Of a DNA stretch of 64,000 nt, positions 34,432 to 47,368 are shown piece by piece (the first letter of the stretch is position 1; the number at the start of each line of letters is the position of its first letter). This DNA comes from Coccinella septempunctata (lineage: Eukaryota; Arthropoda; Insecta; Coleoptera; Coccinellidae). The notes below the pieces were generated by a model. The model was given only the letters and a program-made list of their open reading frames with translations. It did no database searches and was not told the DNA's origin. Position numbers and translations under genes: made by a program. Location: positions 41,900,116 through 41,964,115 of the forward strand of contig NC_058190.1 in assembly GCF_907165205.1 (NCBI RefSeq), read 5' to 3'.

Positions 34432-35019
34432 ATGTCGAGCTCACCGACTACGCCGCCGAAACCGGCGTCACCCATCCTGCCCACGCTGCCCCCAAGACCG
34501 AACCGCGAAGAACCCACCATCGAGGACGTCGTCGAGCCCGCTTTCGCCCAGGACGAGCCCAGTGATAGAAACGAGGAAGCTAGTGATCACCTTCTGGAGC
34601 GCAGTGATCCTGGCGAACGCTTCAATCACAGTGATCCGCTGCTCGATCACAGCGACCGACTCCTCAACCCTGAAAACCTGTCGAGTGAACCACCTAGGTC
34701 CAAGAGACCGCTGTCGTACCCATGTGGGCCGGATTCGAAACCCGATTCGCATACGGTGGAATTTAAATTGTCCACGAGTCAGTCGGAGACGTTCAAGCAG
34801 CCTTCGACTAGGGGTCGGGCCCAGGTGAAGCCCTTCACCAGGGAGTCTCTGGAAAGGTTGGAGAAGAAGACCCTCCAGTTGGTTCGCGAGTACGGGTTTA
34901 CGCCGCGTAAAAAATTGAGTGTGGAGGATGGCTCCAGGTTACCTACGAAGTACGAACCGTTTCCACCTCACCTGTATGGAAGACCGCTTGAGGAAATCGA
35001 CAATTTCATTTATGACGAG
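34432..35019 (+). CDS. First coding exon of a voltage-gated sodium-channel-like alpha subunit (NaCP60E/DSC1 type)
   Basis: The exon runs from ATG 34432 to 35019 (196 codons), followed by donor GTAAAG at 35020. The intron is phase 0. Residues 1-95 are disordered, Pro/Ser/Glu-rich and tolerant to change (for example PTTPPKPASPILPTLPPRP). The end is conserved-looking: KPFTRESLERLEKKTLQLV and FPPHLYGRPLEEIDNFIYDE. The motifs PFTRESL and FPP-x-L-x-(G)-x-PLE-(D/E)-ID mark the cytoplasmic N-terminus of insect sodium-channel-type alpha subunits, just before domain I. I assign it to the NaCP60E/DSC1 branch from remembered similarity, not from a search. The full protein should be about 2,000 residues with 24 membrane segments in the plasma membrane; only this N-terminal piece is here. 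The frame appears open past the donor to 35112, but those residues lose family similarity. Codon use is more GC-rich than in flanking DNA. Confidence 0.7.
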
Positions 35020-38000
35020 GTAAAGTTCAGTGTTGTCTATCAACATGACGAATACACACAGCATGTTTCAGAAACACATACCATCCTTGCTGAATCTATC
35101 AATGGTTCATGAAAACAAAAAATCTAAATCCCTTTAAATACGAAAAATTTCTTTAATATCTACTTAGAAACAACAGTACGGATTTCATATGAATTCATAC
35201 GCTTATAAATTCCCCTAGTAAGGTTATCGATCCGATGAAATAGCGGGTCAACTAAGTGTTTGTTTCGTGTAGATTTTTCGAATTGAAGTTACTCGCCAAT
35301 GAAGGTTTATTTCCAACGGGATGTGAATGCGCATAGGACTGTATTATTTTTATGTTTCTGATTTTCTGCGCTGATATCTGGAGCGACGAAAGAACTTTCC
35401 AAGAAGTTTGTTTGGCTTTCCTGGAGTTCGCAGATATATAGGAGAGCCTCTTTATCATTTTTTGTCCCAACGAATTCAACTAGCTAGACGATTCTACAAG
35501 GTGAACCAGAAATGTCGAGCAGTGTTTCTAGGGAAACATCGAAAAATAAGTGGTCTAATGAAGTAATACCCGAAACCGACAATTAAGGGTGCTACAACCC
35601 TCGGAAAGGGAGTTGACACGTTATTTGTTTATGATTTCACGTTGTTTTCAAGGTAACACACTTTTCTGAAATTGTTCTTTCAGTAGTTTTCATGATACGC
35701 ATAGAAATAGTACTCTTAGCCCCTTGAAATATTATTCAAAACTTATACGAGTTAATGATAGATAGGTTCGTCTTTCAAAAGTATACCCTATAGCAAGATG
35801 ATCCAAAATTGTCGACCAGTCTTCTGAATAGTGCTAGGGGTGATACAATGAAAAGAAATGCATATGTAGTATTTGTTGAATGAACTGAAAATAAATAATT
35901 CTTCATGCTTGATAAATTTCAACAGATTCAACTCTAAGTAAAAACATATCATCAGAAGAATTATAGAAATATGAGAAGTTATTTTGAAAACTTAAAAACC
36001 TCAAGTAAAATCGGTTGCTTTTACATCAGTTATAGCTGTGAGTATATTCATTGAGTTAATACAGAATACAGAATGGTAATAGTGCGTCATAATTTTATTT
36101 GGGTTGAATGAATAGCTTCGAAAGTGTCCAAAAACTACTCTTCGAAAATACCTACATTCTCGTTGCCACTGACTGTTTAGCCAAAAGATTGATAATTCAA
36201 AAGTAACCTAGATGGACTACCACTACCACTAATAATTATTTCACATGAACGAATGAGGCAGTGTTCCAAAAAAAGACGTTAAAAATCAATAATGTTTTCT
36301 TAACATTTTAAAATTAAAAATAAGCGAAGGAAAAGCCAATTGACCTATCAAACCTCTCTGGCACTCCAAGGAAATCGAGCTGCTAAAAGTTCCGGGTAAG
36401 AAGATATGCCCCATTTTAAGTGCTCCGTTCCATAATAGCACTCATGAAAACTACCCCTATACGCCAAAGTTGTTTATCGATGCTTCGGAAAGGAACAAAT
36501 TTTTCAGCTTAGAGACGTACTATAAACTGAGTATCGGAAAGTGTATGAAAAATGTGAATATAGAAGTGGCTCGATATAAAAGTCATAAAAGGCTAACGAA
36601 ATTTTTTGTGAGAATTGGTTTCAGGTTCTCTATTTCGTTTTCCAATCCTTGGAGGCGAGAATGAAAAATATTTTATGCTCAGGGAGTTAAAATGCAATTC
36701 AAAGCTCGTGTTCACCCTAGAACTGCACTGCTCAAAGATTGAGGTAGATATTTGAAGGAAAACTTACTTTTTTGCGCTTGATAATTTAATTGATCCATCC
36801 TAGTGAAATTTTTCTGGATTTAAGTTGGAATTTACATGTTACAATTTCTAGTTGAATGATAGAATTCCAACAGGGAAATGATTTTATATACCTAGTATCT
36901 ATTTCAATATAAAGTACTCCCCATTCGCAGGCTTATTTCATTAATGGTAATGATTTCTCCAAAACGATTTGTTACACATATTAACTATTGAATATAGTAA
37001 TTTAAGCGGAAATTAGTGCCATTACGCACTTCTATTTACCATCACTCATAACATCCTACTCCAATGGCGTACCTTTACATATTCTACCTTGGTTATTATG
37101 AAACCCCAAGGGTTACTCGGGTTAAAATGTAGCGTTCAAAATTTATATAGAGCCAGTTTTCTCGTTCAAGGAAAACTCATTCATCGTTTGAATTTCAAGG
37201 CAGATCTCGCTTAGTTTACTCACATTAATTATTGCTCAAATCCAGTAACTTTCCTTTATAATAATTAATGAGAGAAACGCACAAAGCACACACATGGAGA
37301 AGGGGTTTCTGTGCATGAGGTTAAATGGTTTTTCAATAGGGTAATGGGCAATCTAGACATAGTAGGAAACGAGGAACGATGGGACGTTTTATATTGTTTG
37401 TTGAGTATCATTCAACATTGATGTTATGTTGAACCTCTTTTGATTATTGTGGAGGCGTGTTGAAGAATCAATTGATAGAGAAATTAAAATATAGCTTTGC
37501 CATTTGAAATTACACTGAACAGCAGTCTTTTTTATCTGAATGACAGTTGCTCATCAATACGTTAAAAATAAAAGTCAATAGGTTCAACTTGAACTTGACC
37601 TTAGTGGCAGACTTTTCCTTGGTTTACAGATATAAATTATCAACTCATGAATTGGCAATGAATTTCGAACCAACCATTATACAGTTGGGATTCCCAAATG
37701 TCTATAATTACACGATTAACCTGTTTACATTCTCTTGTGGCTCACATTTCCTGGTGTAAATCAACCATGAACAATCCAAACTGAATGTCTATTCAACCAA
37801 CTGCATAAGCTTGCATGAGTATCTATCTGCTCAACTAGAGCTCGCCTCTTCAGTAGTTCTATTGCATAATTGAACAAATAATTCAATTGAAATAACCTCA
37901 AGACTCAGGAATTTGCGTTGTACTGGTGGCTTATTTAATATCTTTTATAATGGAACAAAATACCTACTGCCAGATTTTGTTTCAGACTCGGTTTCATACT

Positions 38001-39752
38001 ATACTCCAAAGTGCTTCCAGCTATATAAGCAATCATAAAATTCTCTACGTTGAGAATCCGAATCAATTTCGAATATCCTTCTTCTCTGAAAGCAGAGGAT
38101 AAAATGTGTTAAAGTCCTGATGAAAGCTTCTCAAACTCTCTATCCACTATGCTGTTCAATATACATCTCGGTAACAAAGTTTGGCGATTTGATTTTCGTA
38201 ACTTCAAAGTATGAAAACTATTAAGAACAAAGCGTTGGGGTTGAAAGTTTTCAATTCGAAGATATTTCGCTAAAATACATTTCGTGTTTCATGAAGTCGC
38301 TCGCGGAATATGATATCACTTTTGGTTCAATTTCTATACCTAGTTATACTCCCAAATAAAAAGAATAGCTATGGAATTTTTCAGTAGTTGATTTTATAGC
38401 GATTTACTCTTTTATGTACAGTGTTTTATATTGAGAATTAACAGAATATTTTACGCTTTAAAAAATAGCTCGACAGAAATTCCTTTAATAAACTATGTAT
38501 TAATACTTTTACTTATCTTTATTATTAGAATAATTATTCAATCCTTTTTTTTTATGTATCCAATTATCAATGAAATGTCAGTTTATTATAAGGTTCAACT
38601 ACAATTCTTTAATTGATCATTGATAATTCTTAGATATCCAGCAATACAGAGTGTGAGGTGAAAATTGAAACAAAGTAGATATTACACAAGTGCTGGTCTC
38701 TAACTTGGAATGAATTCAGTAAACTAACGACAGTTTATTTGTATCCATTGATACTTTCGCCCCAATTTATTGAATTCGGAGGTAAAGCCATATTACAAGG
38801 ATACCTAATGTTATCAGGATCAATATTCACTCAAACCTCACCTTTTTCAGGGTCAATCAATGAGAACAGGTTTCATATTTTCAGCGAGAGCATAAATTGA
38901 AATTGTTGTTCGAGAATGGCAAACAAGGAGGAAGTGGAAAGCTTGGTTCGTTGCAAAATTAGATTTATTTCCCCCTTCGAAAAATATACCGTGAAAGGCA
39001 ATTCCATCAGGATCAAAATTCCGCTTAGTCCTGATAAAGCTGCTATTCAAGAACGATAGTGTTCGGAACCAGAGCAGCAATGCATAATTTATTCCTTAAT
39101 TATTCTAGAAAACAGCTTCGACTCCAATTCAGACTTCTGGCACGAAGGATTATATTTTGTCGTTGTTGATAGAGATTTTCCATAATAGCAGCAATGCAGG
39201 GTCAGATAGTTCAGGTCTACTCTAAATTGGACATGGTAGTCACAGAATAATGGGTTTGAGCTATATCGAGGATATCATAGAGGCAGGTTATCATTATCAT
39301 ATGTTGTGTTTGGCATGAGAAATTAAAATTTATGGATAATTTATTGGCGGAAATGAGGAACTTTGATTCAATGGAAGTCTTCAGATATCTTCCATAAAAA
39401 AACATTTTACCACAATTGAATAGTTGGATAGTTTTAAAATATATGTTTCAGTCTAGGGTCAGACTAAAAAAAATCAATTTTTTGCTGTTTTTCTATCGAG
39501 TAACCAGAAAAAGAATTTTGGAAGAGCATGTATATGAAGAACCAAGTTTTTTCTACACAAAACTCAACCTCAGGATCTCAAAATTTCAGCTTCCCAAATT
39601 ATGAAATCTCTTTTTTACGCTCATTTTATTGGTTTCTGTTTTTTAGGCAATTTTTTGTGGAAAACCCTTAATGTCTCCGAATGTATCAGGAATAGGGATA
39701 AGCAAGTAATAGACAAAAATATTTAGATAGGGATAGAGAATCGAAAAAAGTT
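35020..39752. other. Start of the presumed long first intron of the channel gene
   Basis: No exon with channel similarity was found on the + strand from here to 64000, so the intron is inferred to exceed 29 kb. This part is AT-rich, with no recognised element; the short frames (35252-39604) look random. Confidence 0.45.
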
Positions 39753-39759
39753 ATAATGA

Positions 39760-41003
39760 ATAGTGTGTCCCATTTGAAATAAGAAAGTTCGAAGTATTTT
39801 CTCCTATAAGCTGCAACGTCGCAACATTGAAAATATGAGGATGTTTGAATATCTAGTTAGCCTAGATCAGTTCCTTGCATAAAAAAGTTATGCGTCACCA
39901 TAGCAACGAACAATAATTCATTGGAAGTGTCAGTGTGAAGTTTGATGTCAAAAAAGTGAACCAGAGTTAAGCAATAAATTTAAAAAAAGAAGATGTCCAC
40001 CGAAATTGTGAAAATCGAAAAATTGGAGTATCGAGCCATCATCAAGTATCTGTATTTAAAGGGGTTGAGAGGTAAGCAAATTTACGAAGATATGCTCAAT
40101 ACCCTTGGTGATCAATGTCCTTCGTATGCGACCGTGAAAAATTGTACTTCAAAAGAGGTAAATTTTCCATTGAAGATGATGACCGATCGGGAAGACCAGT
40201 TTCTGTGTCAGTTCCCGAAAATGTCGATGCAGTTCATGACATGATTTTATCGGACCGTCAAATTGGGCTTAAACGGATATCTGAAGCACTGAATATTTCA
40301 TACGAACGCGTTCATCATATAGTTCACGTCAATTTGGACATGAGAAAAATTGCTGCAAAATGGATCCCCAAATCTTTGAATGTTGACCAAAAGCGTGCAA
40401 GGGTAGAAGCATCGCGTTCGATCAGTTTTTTGGGATTGCCATGTAGTAATCATGATTGATTTTTGGATAAGGGTAGAACAATAACCCGAGATTACTATTC
40501 GACAATACTGACCACTCTACGGAAAAAAATTAAAGAGAAAAGACGCGGAAAGCTATCCAAAGGTGTTTTGTTTTTGCAGGACAACGGCCCTGCACACAAA
40601 TCTCATGTTGCCAATCAAAAAATTCGTGATTTAGGGTTTGAATTACTAGAAAACCCCCCTTATTCACCAGATTTGGCTCCATCCGACTATCATCTCTTTG
40701 CTCAACTGAAATAACGTTTAAAAGGTTGTAAATTTTTTTCCAACGAGGAGCTAATAATAGTTGTCGAGGTCTGGTTTACAGAGCAAGAAGAAACATTTTT
40801 TGAAAGGTCTAGAGACGTTGCAGGTTCGCTGTAATAAATGTATCCGAATAAGAGGAGAATATGTTGAGTAATTTTGAGATTGAAATTTTGTTTGGTTCTA
40901 TAGTAGGCTAAGAATTTCTCAATATATCCTGATAGATCAGAAGCGCAGGAATCAAATTTTATGATCCGTTCTCTGTAAATGTCTAATAAACCACCCACCC
41001 TGT
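39760..41003 (+). mobile_element. Mariner transposon, internally deleted and frameshifted
   Basis: A transposase starts at 39993 (MSTEIVKIEKLEYRAIIKYL) with the mariner N-terminal fold. It shifts frame near 40140 (FKRGKFSIEDDDRSGRP, second helix-turn-helix RISEALNISYERVHHIV). Then, where the first catalytic Asp (xxTxDE) should be, it jumps to a tract matching FWDCHG-type sequence and shifts again at about 40460. The last part keeps QDNGPAHKSH (second Asp) and YSPDLAPSDYHLF (third Asp, D34D spacing). The missing part is about 60 residues around the first Asp. The right end reads ...ACCCACCCTGTA. Inactive. Confidence 0.85.
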
Positions 41004-41771
41004 ATAAATGCAAACTTTCGTGCTTGGATTACAGAAATACTTATTTGCCTTTCCCATAAGAGGACATGGAAAAAATCGTTGAATTTCCATTTTCACCAAA
41101 TTGAGTTTCGTCCATTCTGTTCAAATAAGGGCATTTCCCAATTTTCCTTGTTAGGACTAACCATCGACATTTCCAATCGAAAGGTCAGTGCGCACCTCAA
41201 TGAGGTGTGGAGATACGGAATTTTCATTCTCCCTTTACTGAAAACCCTTCTCGCCGTGAAATAATTAAATTACGACCGGAAAAACAGGCCTTAGATCTGC
41301 TTTATTTCATACTATTGGGTATATAATTTCCCACGGGATACCCTCGGTCTTGGCCGCCGTGAATCCCGATAGTGAAATAAAAATACATCCACAGAATCCT
41401 GCAGTACGAATCCAGGTTTACACTTCCAGCGGAAAAATTGTAGAACCAACATTCGAAAAACTCATAAAAGTTCTCACCAAGCATTCCTGCGTTTAATTGA
41501 AATATACGGTATTTTACTTGACATAACGCAGTACTGCGAAGTGTAAGAGGTCGAATTCTTTACTTTTTGCGTTTCACGGTTATTTATGTAGAATTTTCTG
41601 TCGTGAATAATTGATAGGTAGGGTCGGAACTTACAATCTTGGAGATGAATGGTTCATTTCACAAGTGGCTTTCTTTGTACGTGCCTCGGAATTTTCAGAT
41701 GCGGAAATTCATTTCTGTAGATCTCAAAAGTTGAAAGTGTTAAAAAAAATTTGCAGAAATTTTTATCGTGA
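41004..41771. other. Intronic spacer
   Basis: No gene or repeat recognised. It contains a moderately GC-rich tract near 41320-41450 with no convincing frame. Confidence 0.4.
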
Positions 41772-44005
41772 TAGTCATTCGCTCGGTCATTCTAGGCAGC
41801 TGGTGACTTTTGCCTTTCGAACCATACTGTGTTTCAAATATTGAAGCTAGAAAAATTAAAACATATTCACAGGATAGAACATTTTCTGATCTATAAAAAA
41901 ATCAAAAAGTAAACAAAAACAAAAACGTTTCCCTGCAAAGAAAAATTGAATAGAAAAATTCGGTATGCTTTCACATGTCATGAAAATGTAATAATTTCAG
42001 AAAAGTGCTGCTTATTGTCAATACAAAAGCGCCTTTTTATAAGCAGTGTGCATTGTTCGTGTCACATTTCTAGGTAAACACTACATACACTTGATTCATT
42101 CCTCTGTTGGTATAGATCTTCACATTTTTCTGAACAATGGTAATCGGGTTCTTTCGCTTTTGGAATAGAAAGCTTCTGTCAGCGTCTATGAATTTTTTCT
42201 AATTGTCTCTTTTTCTAATCGATAGAATCTTGTAACTTATTTTTAGCAGAACTAGTTAAGGACAAATATGATGAAACCTTTCTTTTCTTCTTCTAGGCGT
42301 CTCGTTTCTTCCAGCTGTTGTTAATAGGGACTATCTGTAATGATTTGTGAATGCATGGTAACTTTTCCTACTTTCCTTCACGTTTTTCTCTCACATATTG
42401 GTTAAATGCTAGATTTTGGTTTGAGATATGGTCAACATGTCTATATATTTTCTCAAAGCAGTATTCATAAGACGTTTGTTGTCAGTGAATTCCCATCGCA
42501 GTCTCCTCTACTGAAGTAGATCTAGGACCAATGAAAATACATTCAATTATTTCATTTGTATCCCGCCTGTTTACGATGCAAGGAAAAAAGAAAAGAAATG
42601 CTGCTCATCGATCTTCAGCAGTAAACTTTTCCGTTACCGGTAGATTCAGGTGACTTGGGACAGTCCTGTAACCTGAGACAATTACCCCCTTGCAGATTTC
42701 TTCGTTTCTTACCATTTATTAGTGAAGGGACAAACTTATAAGATTGTGTAGCATCTGTTCGGTTAGTTTAACAGTTAATTCTGTTGAGTTTGTCGTGACC
42801 AGTGCGTTTGAATTGACTGGAAAAATTAACGAATTTAGGAGAGTAAAAGCGCGTTTTTTATGCCCCTTATAGTTTCTAGTGTCCTGCACATGTGTTTCAC
42901 TTTGTGCATGTGTAATTTTTTTTTTCTGGATACGTGGGATATTGGGATATAAGATATGTCAGGAAACAAGGTTGTTTACAAATCAAACGGCAACATGCAT
43001 CTCATTCATTTATTTTGTTGTTTCATAGGGTGACTTGGGACAATGCCGAATAGATACAAGCGGCGCATTGGCAGAAAGAAATATGCCGGTTTTTCGCAGG
43101 ATATTATTATTTACGTTATTTCCACAGAGAAATCACCAAAGAATGAAAGAAATCAAAGTTCCCTTGATTTGTTTAGTTTTTTTTACATTTGAGTTGCAAT
43201 ATATTTACTTTCGCTGTAATAGGGGTTTATCATTTAATTTCCTTACCGAATTTCAACTATATAATCAAAAATTCTAACTTTTCAAAACCATACACCGTCC
43301 CAAGTCACCTATTACATTTGAGAGTTGAGGAATCAATGGATTTTAACTTTTGTCCCAACTCGGTGGGTGACTTGGGACAAGTATATCATGTAATTTTTTT
43401 TAAAATTTATATCCGAATTCTGAAGCATGGTATATATACCTATCAATAGTCTGAGTCATTAAGCATATTTGAACCTCCTTCTCACATGGAAATAGGTCAC
43501 AGTTTTTGAAATATGATAAGTTCAATTTCAAAATCGTCCCAAGTAACCCGAATATACTATAGTCGAGCTAGTATTGTAGGGCTCGGAGTAGCAGGATGCA
43601 TACAAGAGGTGGAGTGGAGTGGAGTGCATACAAGAGGTGGAGCAACCATCAAATCAACAATGTCGTCATTAATTCTTCACTGTAATAATGCCCATATGAT
43701 GTACCCATGCGAACACTTACCCTCTCACATTTTCCCTAGGGAGCCAGAAAATGAAACGTTATAGAGTTAACATATTTATATTTAGATGAATATGCGCGCG
43801 ATCGAATACATATTATTTATCAGTATCGGATTCGAAACTTAGATCTGACAGAATTTGCAGAGATGCTTAAAATTAACAATAGAACTACTAAGTATGTTTA
43901 ATTGATTGCAAATTAAAAGGTAACGTTGTACACACAATACTATGAAAAAACTAATAGACGATTCTGCGCCTTTGCTTCACCCAAATGAACCCCGATCTCT
44001 AACAT
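41772..44005. mobile_element. P2 element copy a (pogo-like), carrying a P1 insertion
   Basis: Left part 41772-42140 and right part 43640-44005 match the two halves of P2 copy b (49099-50029). The middle holds an extra 500 bp that may be further transposase sequence, and the P1 element 42637-43557. The right end is lost at a LINE fragment. On the - strand near 42000-42140 the remains of a Cys-rich C-terminus are visible. Confidence 0.6.
42637..43557 (+). mobile_element. P1 element copy b
   Basis: About 921 bp between TA dinucleotides. The left end is CCGGTAGATTCAGGTGACTT. GTGACTTGGGACA-type motifs occur at about 42650, 43030, 43295 (inverted), 43365 and 43540 (inverted). A frame begins MPNRYKRRI at 43043. 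It is the most complete + strand copy. Confidence 0.75.
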
Positions 44006-44034
44006 TTGGAAGCTAAAGGACAGAGTGTTTCAAA

Positions 44035-44673
44035 ATTACGACCTCGATCTTAAGACCAAGACAGCTTTACAGAAGCGAAAGCTGGACGCCCTACAGGCGA
44101 CATATTAAACAGCTTGAACAAACGCAACAACGTCATCTAAGACAAATAATGCACATCAGATGGTTCCACAAAGTTTCGAAAACAGAAGTCTTGCAACGCG
44201 CGAGTTGTACAACAATTGAGACTCTAGTAACGAGGTACCGACTCAGATGGAGCGGCCACATTCTGAGGATGCAAGACACAAGACTCCCCAAAACAGCTCT
44301 GTATGGCGAATTCACAGAGGGAGCCCGGAAACCAGGAGGCCAGTATAAGCCTAAGCCTAAGATATACTCAATCGATCCCTAATATCAGTTAATGCCAATC
44401 ATAACTGGGAACGACTACCGTTAGACAGGTCACAGTGGAGGTCCTTGGTACGCAGATATAATGGAGACTCGATAAGGGTACATCGACGGCTAGATACGGT
44501 TAGTGACTATCCATGCCCGGAGTGTGGAAGGATCTGTAGGTCACGGTTAGGTCTCTTCAGTCACAGGAGGGCACACATTCGCAATTAGCCCTAAGAAATT
44601 ATAAGTCTGTTCGCACCGATTTTTTTGTCTTATTGTAGACATTCCCGGTAACGGGAAGCAGCAATGATGATGA
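44035..44673 (+). mobile_element. LINE 3' fragment with a C2H2 zinc finger
   Basis: Frames give YRRHIKQLEQTQQRHLRQIM, LRWSGHILRMQDTRLPK and EGARKPGG, the usual C-terminal part of insect LINE reverse-transcriptase proteins. Then CPECGRICRSRLGLFSHRRAH (C-x2-C-x12-H-x3-H) ends at a TAG at 44586-44588. A tail CAATGATGATGATA follows. Frameshifts are present. 5'-truncated. Confidence 0.75.
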
Positions 44674-45694
44674 TATCTCATACATTTCATAGCCAAGATA
44701 CAAGCTGCCCTCACTCATTCACTGCGAATTCTTTAAGGCTCTTCCCTTTGCATTCAGCCTACGTTCAAACCTCTCGGGTTATAATTTCTGCTTTTCAATT
44801 GACTCAGTTATTCGAGCTCACTTCAAAGCATCTTTCTGTAAAATCTGTAGCTGCGAAGTTGCCTCCGTTTGGGCTTCGCATCCAGAACCAAGCGAAATAA
44901 TAACTTCCCTTTAAGTTATTATTTCAATTAAAAAGTTATCTTGGACCTTGGACTTCCTTGCCATATTTTATGTAAAATATTACAGGTGACTGAAACTTAT
45001 GTAAATATCTATTTCCTCCCAAAATGTGAACTAAGAGATCACGGTCCATCCAGCCTGCAATGGAATAATACTGAAGAAACTGCACCTTTAACGAGAATCA
45101 CAAAGATGCAAGAGACCTACAAAGGAACACAAGAACCTTTGTGAAGATTTCCTATCAGTAGTCAGCTCTCGCCTGGAAATCTTAATCAACGAACAATAAG
45201 GAATCCCTGGTATGAATGAATGAATTTTTCAATTGAAACCATGCCGTGTCCAGTTGATATAACAAGGAACGCCGAACCGGAACAAACACCATTATTCAAT
45301 TCCCTATCGTTAAGGTCCATCGTTGAAATGATTTCGCATACACATGCATTCGGACAAACTGATAAATACTTGGATTCGGTTCGGAACTGAACGATCTTTA
45401 TCTGGGCTGACCACCAGATCCCCGGGTGATCGTACTGCGGAAAGGCCTGTTAGCTGATTAATTGCCTATTTCGTCCGCGGAATATCCGAGGATTTCAGCG
45501 TGAATTCACGGCTAAGTGATTTGTAGCGAACGTTGCATGTATATGTATCTAATCGGGGTTATTTCCTTATCCGGATGATCGGAATCATTCGAGTCCGATG
45601 AAGTTTAATTGGGTGATTCTTTCTGCCGAGACTATACAGGGTAATAAGTGTGATGACAAATTCGATGCTCACCACTGCTATCTTTAAAACTAAA
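44674..45694. other. Intronic spacer
   Basis: No gene recognised. 44894-44925 is a 13-bp-stem hairpin (GAAATAATAACTT and complement). Part of 45250-45560 is GC-richer but without a convincing frame. Confidence 0.4.
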
Positions 45695-47213
45695 CAGGGT
45701 GTCCCAAATTTGATGTCCAGTGAGGGAATATCGGAAACTAGATGAGATAGAGCCAAACAGAAGGTGCTTTTCCCAGCTATTTTTCAGAGAAACAAAGAAT
45801 GGTGAAAACCGTAGCCTCCTACGATTCTTCGTTTTTGAGTCATCAACAAAAATTTAGACTTTGACGAGTTCGAAAAGTTCTCATAACTCTTTTGTCTTCG
45901 AAGTTACAGACCTGAAACTTGAACCTTCCTTCTACAGGGCACTTTTTGAGTAGAATCCACTGGAAAGCTTGAAAAATTTTTTCCTCTTCTATATTTCGAA
46001 TTAAGAAGCAAAGTTTTGTATTGAATTTGTCATCTCTGAATTGAAAAGAATTATTTTGAATCTCCCTTAAAAAGTCTGTGTCTGTAGAAGGTTAAAGTTT
46101 CAGATCTGTAACTTCAAAGTCAAAAAAGTTATGGGAACTTTTCCAAATAGTCAAAATCTAAATTTTTGTTAATAACTCAGAAGTAGGGGAGACTGGGGAG
46201 GGTTGATACGTTTTTTGGAATTTTCATTCTGGAAACTGAATTATATGAAGAAACAGGACTTTTCTCATATAATATAATGCTTCAATTAATCGTTCAACAA
46301 AATAAATATAGAAGTCTCAAAACATAACCATCTTATTCTATACAGAACGTTGAACACAAAAACATGCAAACTGTCTCAAGCCTCCCCACATATGGGAGGA
46401 TTCATACGATGTACTGGGAGAGTAATCGAGAGGATTTTTAAGCTCAGTAGGTAGGTCAGCAATGATACTGGCTTGCTTTGGTCCCATAGATGTAGAAAAA
46501 TCAGGAAATGGTCGGTTAGTCACTTCCGCACAAGAAAAGTCGGCCTCGTTAAATACGTGGGGATTGTACGGATAAATTCCAGTTGTTAAAAATCCCTTTG
46601 ATATGTTGGATGATGAAAACGCCTTCATGTAGGCCTATCCAACTAGCTACGGAATATTTTTTCAAGAACATTCATGTATCAGGCCTCCCCACTACAAATG
46701 TCTCAAACCTCCCCGAAAGCAATTTTTAAAGTGATTTATGTTTTCATCTTATACTCATATATTTTGAAAGGCGAATAAAACTGTAAATTGAGTAGTTTTA
46801 TGCATATTTCCCAGTGAAATGTTTGTTTATGCCGAAGAATTAATGCATGATCATAAAACCCTTAGGTAACTTGAGTAAAAACTTACAATTTCTGACCTCG
46901 AAACACTCTTCGTTGAATATTTCACAAACAAACTACTGTAAGCCTTACAGATTAACGTCACGCAATGCCCTCTGCCAAAGAATAGTGTTCACTAGTATAA
47001 TACTTTTGAAAACGGCTACAGATCGCGGATATAAGCCTGTATCAAGCCTCCCCATGTATCAATGCTCCCTATTTTCCCCTATAGCATGAGGCTGTATTTT
47101 CTACCATTCTTTGTTTCTCTGAAAAAGAGCTAGAAAACGTAGAATCTGTTTTGCTCTAGCTCTTCTGCTTCCCGAGATCCCGTCACTAGACATCGAATTT
47201 GGGACACTCTGTA
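45695..47213. mobile_element. F1 foldback element, interrupted by a P3 element
   Basis: Terminal repeats CAGGGTGTCCCAAATTTGAT and its near-complement at 47195-47213. Long inverted arms are seen (for example TCAGAGAAACAAAGAATGGT at about 45785 and inverted at about 47108). A second inverted pair is 45835-45935 with 46070-46180. P3 (46186-47079) is inserted near the right part. Confidence 0.8.
46186..47079 (-). mobile_element. P3 element (pogo/Tigger-like, non-autonomous)
   Basis: 894 bp flanked by TA on both sides. Ends GGGGAGACTGGGGAGGGTTG and, reversed, GGGGAAAATAGGGAGCATTG. A GGGGAGGCTTGAGACA-like motif recurs inside. The - strand frame 46628-46338 has KGFLTTGIYPYNPHVFNEAD and TNRPFPDF, matching the (A/G)F-x-x-(T/S)GIYP-(F/L)NP-x-(I/V)F segment near the C-terminus of pogo/jerky-type transposases. 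The rest of the transposase is absent. Confidence 0.75.
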
Positions 47214-47368
47214 CCACATAACACACCCATTTGATTTGACTTACTTTATGATCTGTACAAGATAGAATATCTGTTTATTAACGAAAAAGTTCTGCCTTTG
47301 CAAGTCCTCCAACATGGCGTCTCAATATCTTCCTTTTTTTCTAGATGTATAGCGAAAAATCAAAAATA

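Noticed and set aside
34468..34828. Other frames over the sodium-channel exon (- strand 94 residues; + strand 88 residues)
   Set aside because: Shadows; only the 34432 frame has the channel motifs and ends at a good donor.
35020..35112. Extension of the channel exon to the stop at 35112
   Set aside because: Similarity ends at the GAG|GTAAAG donor; residues after it look like intron translation.
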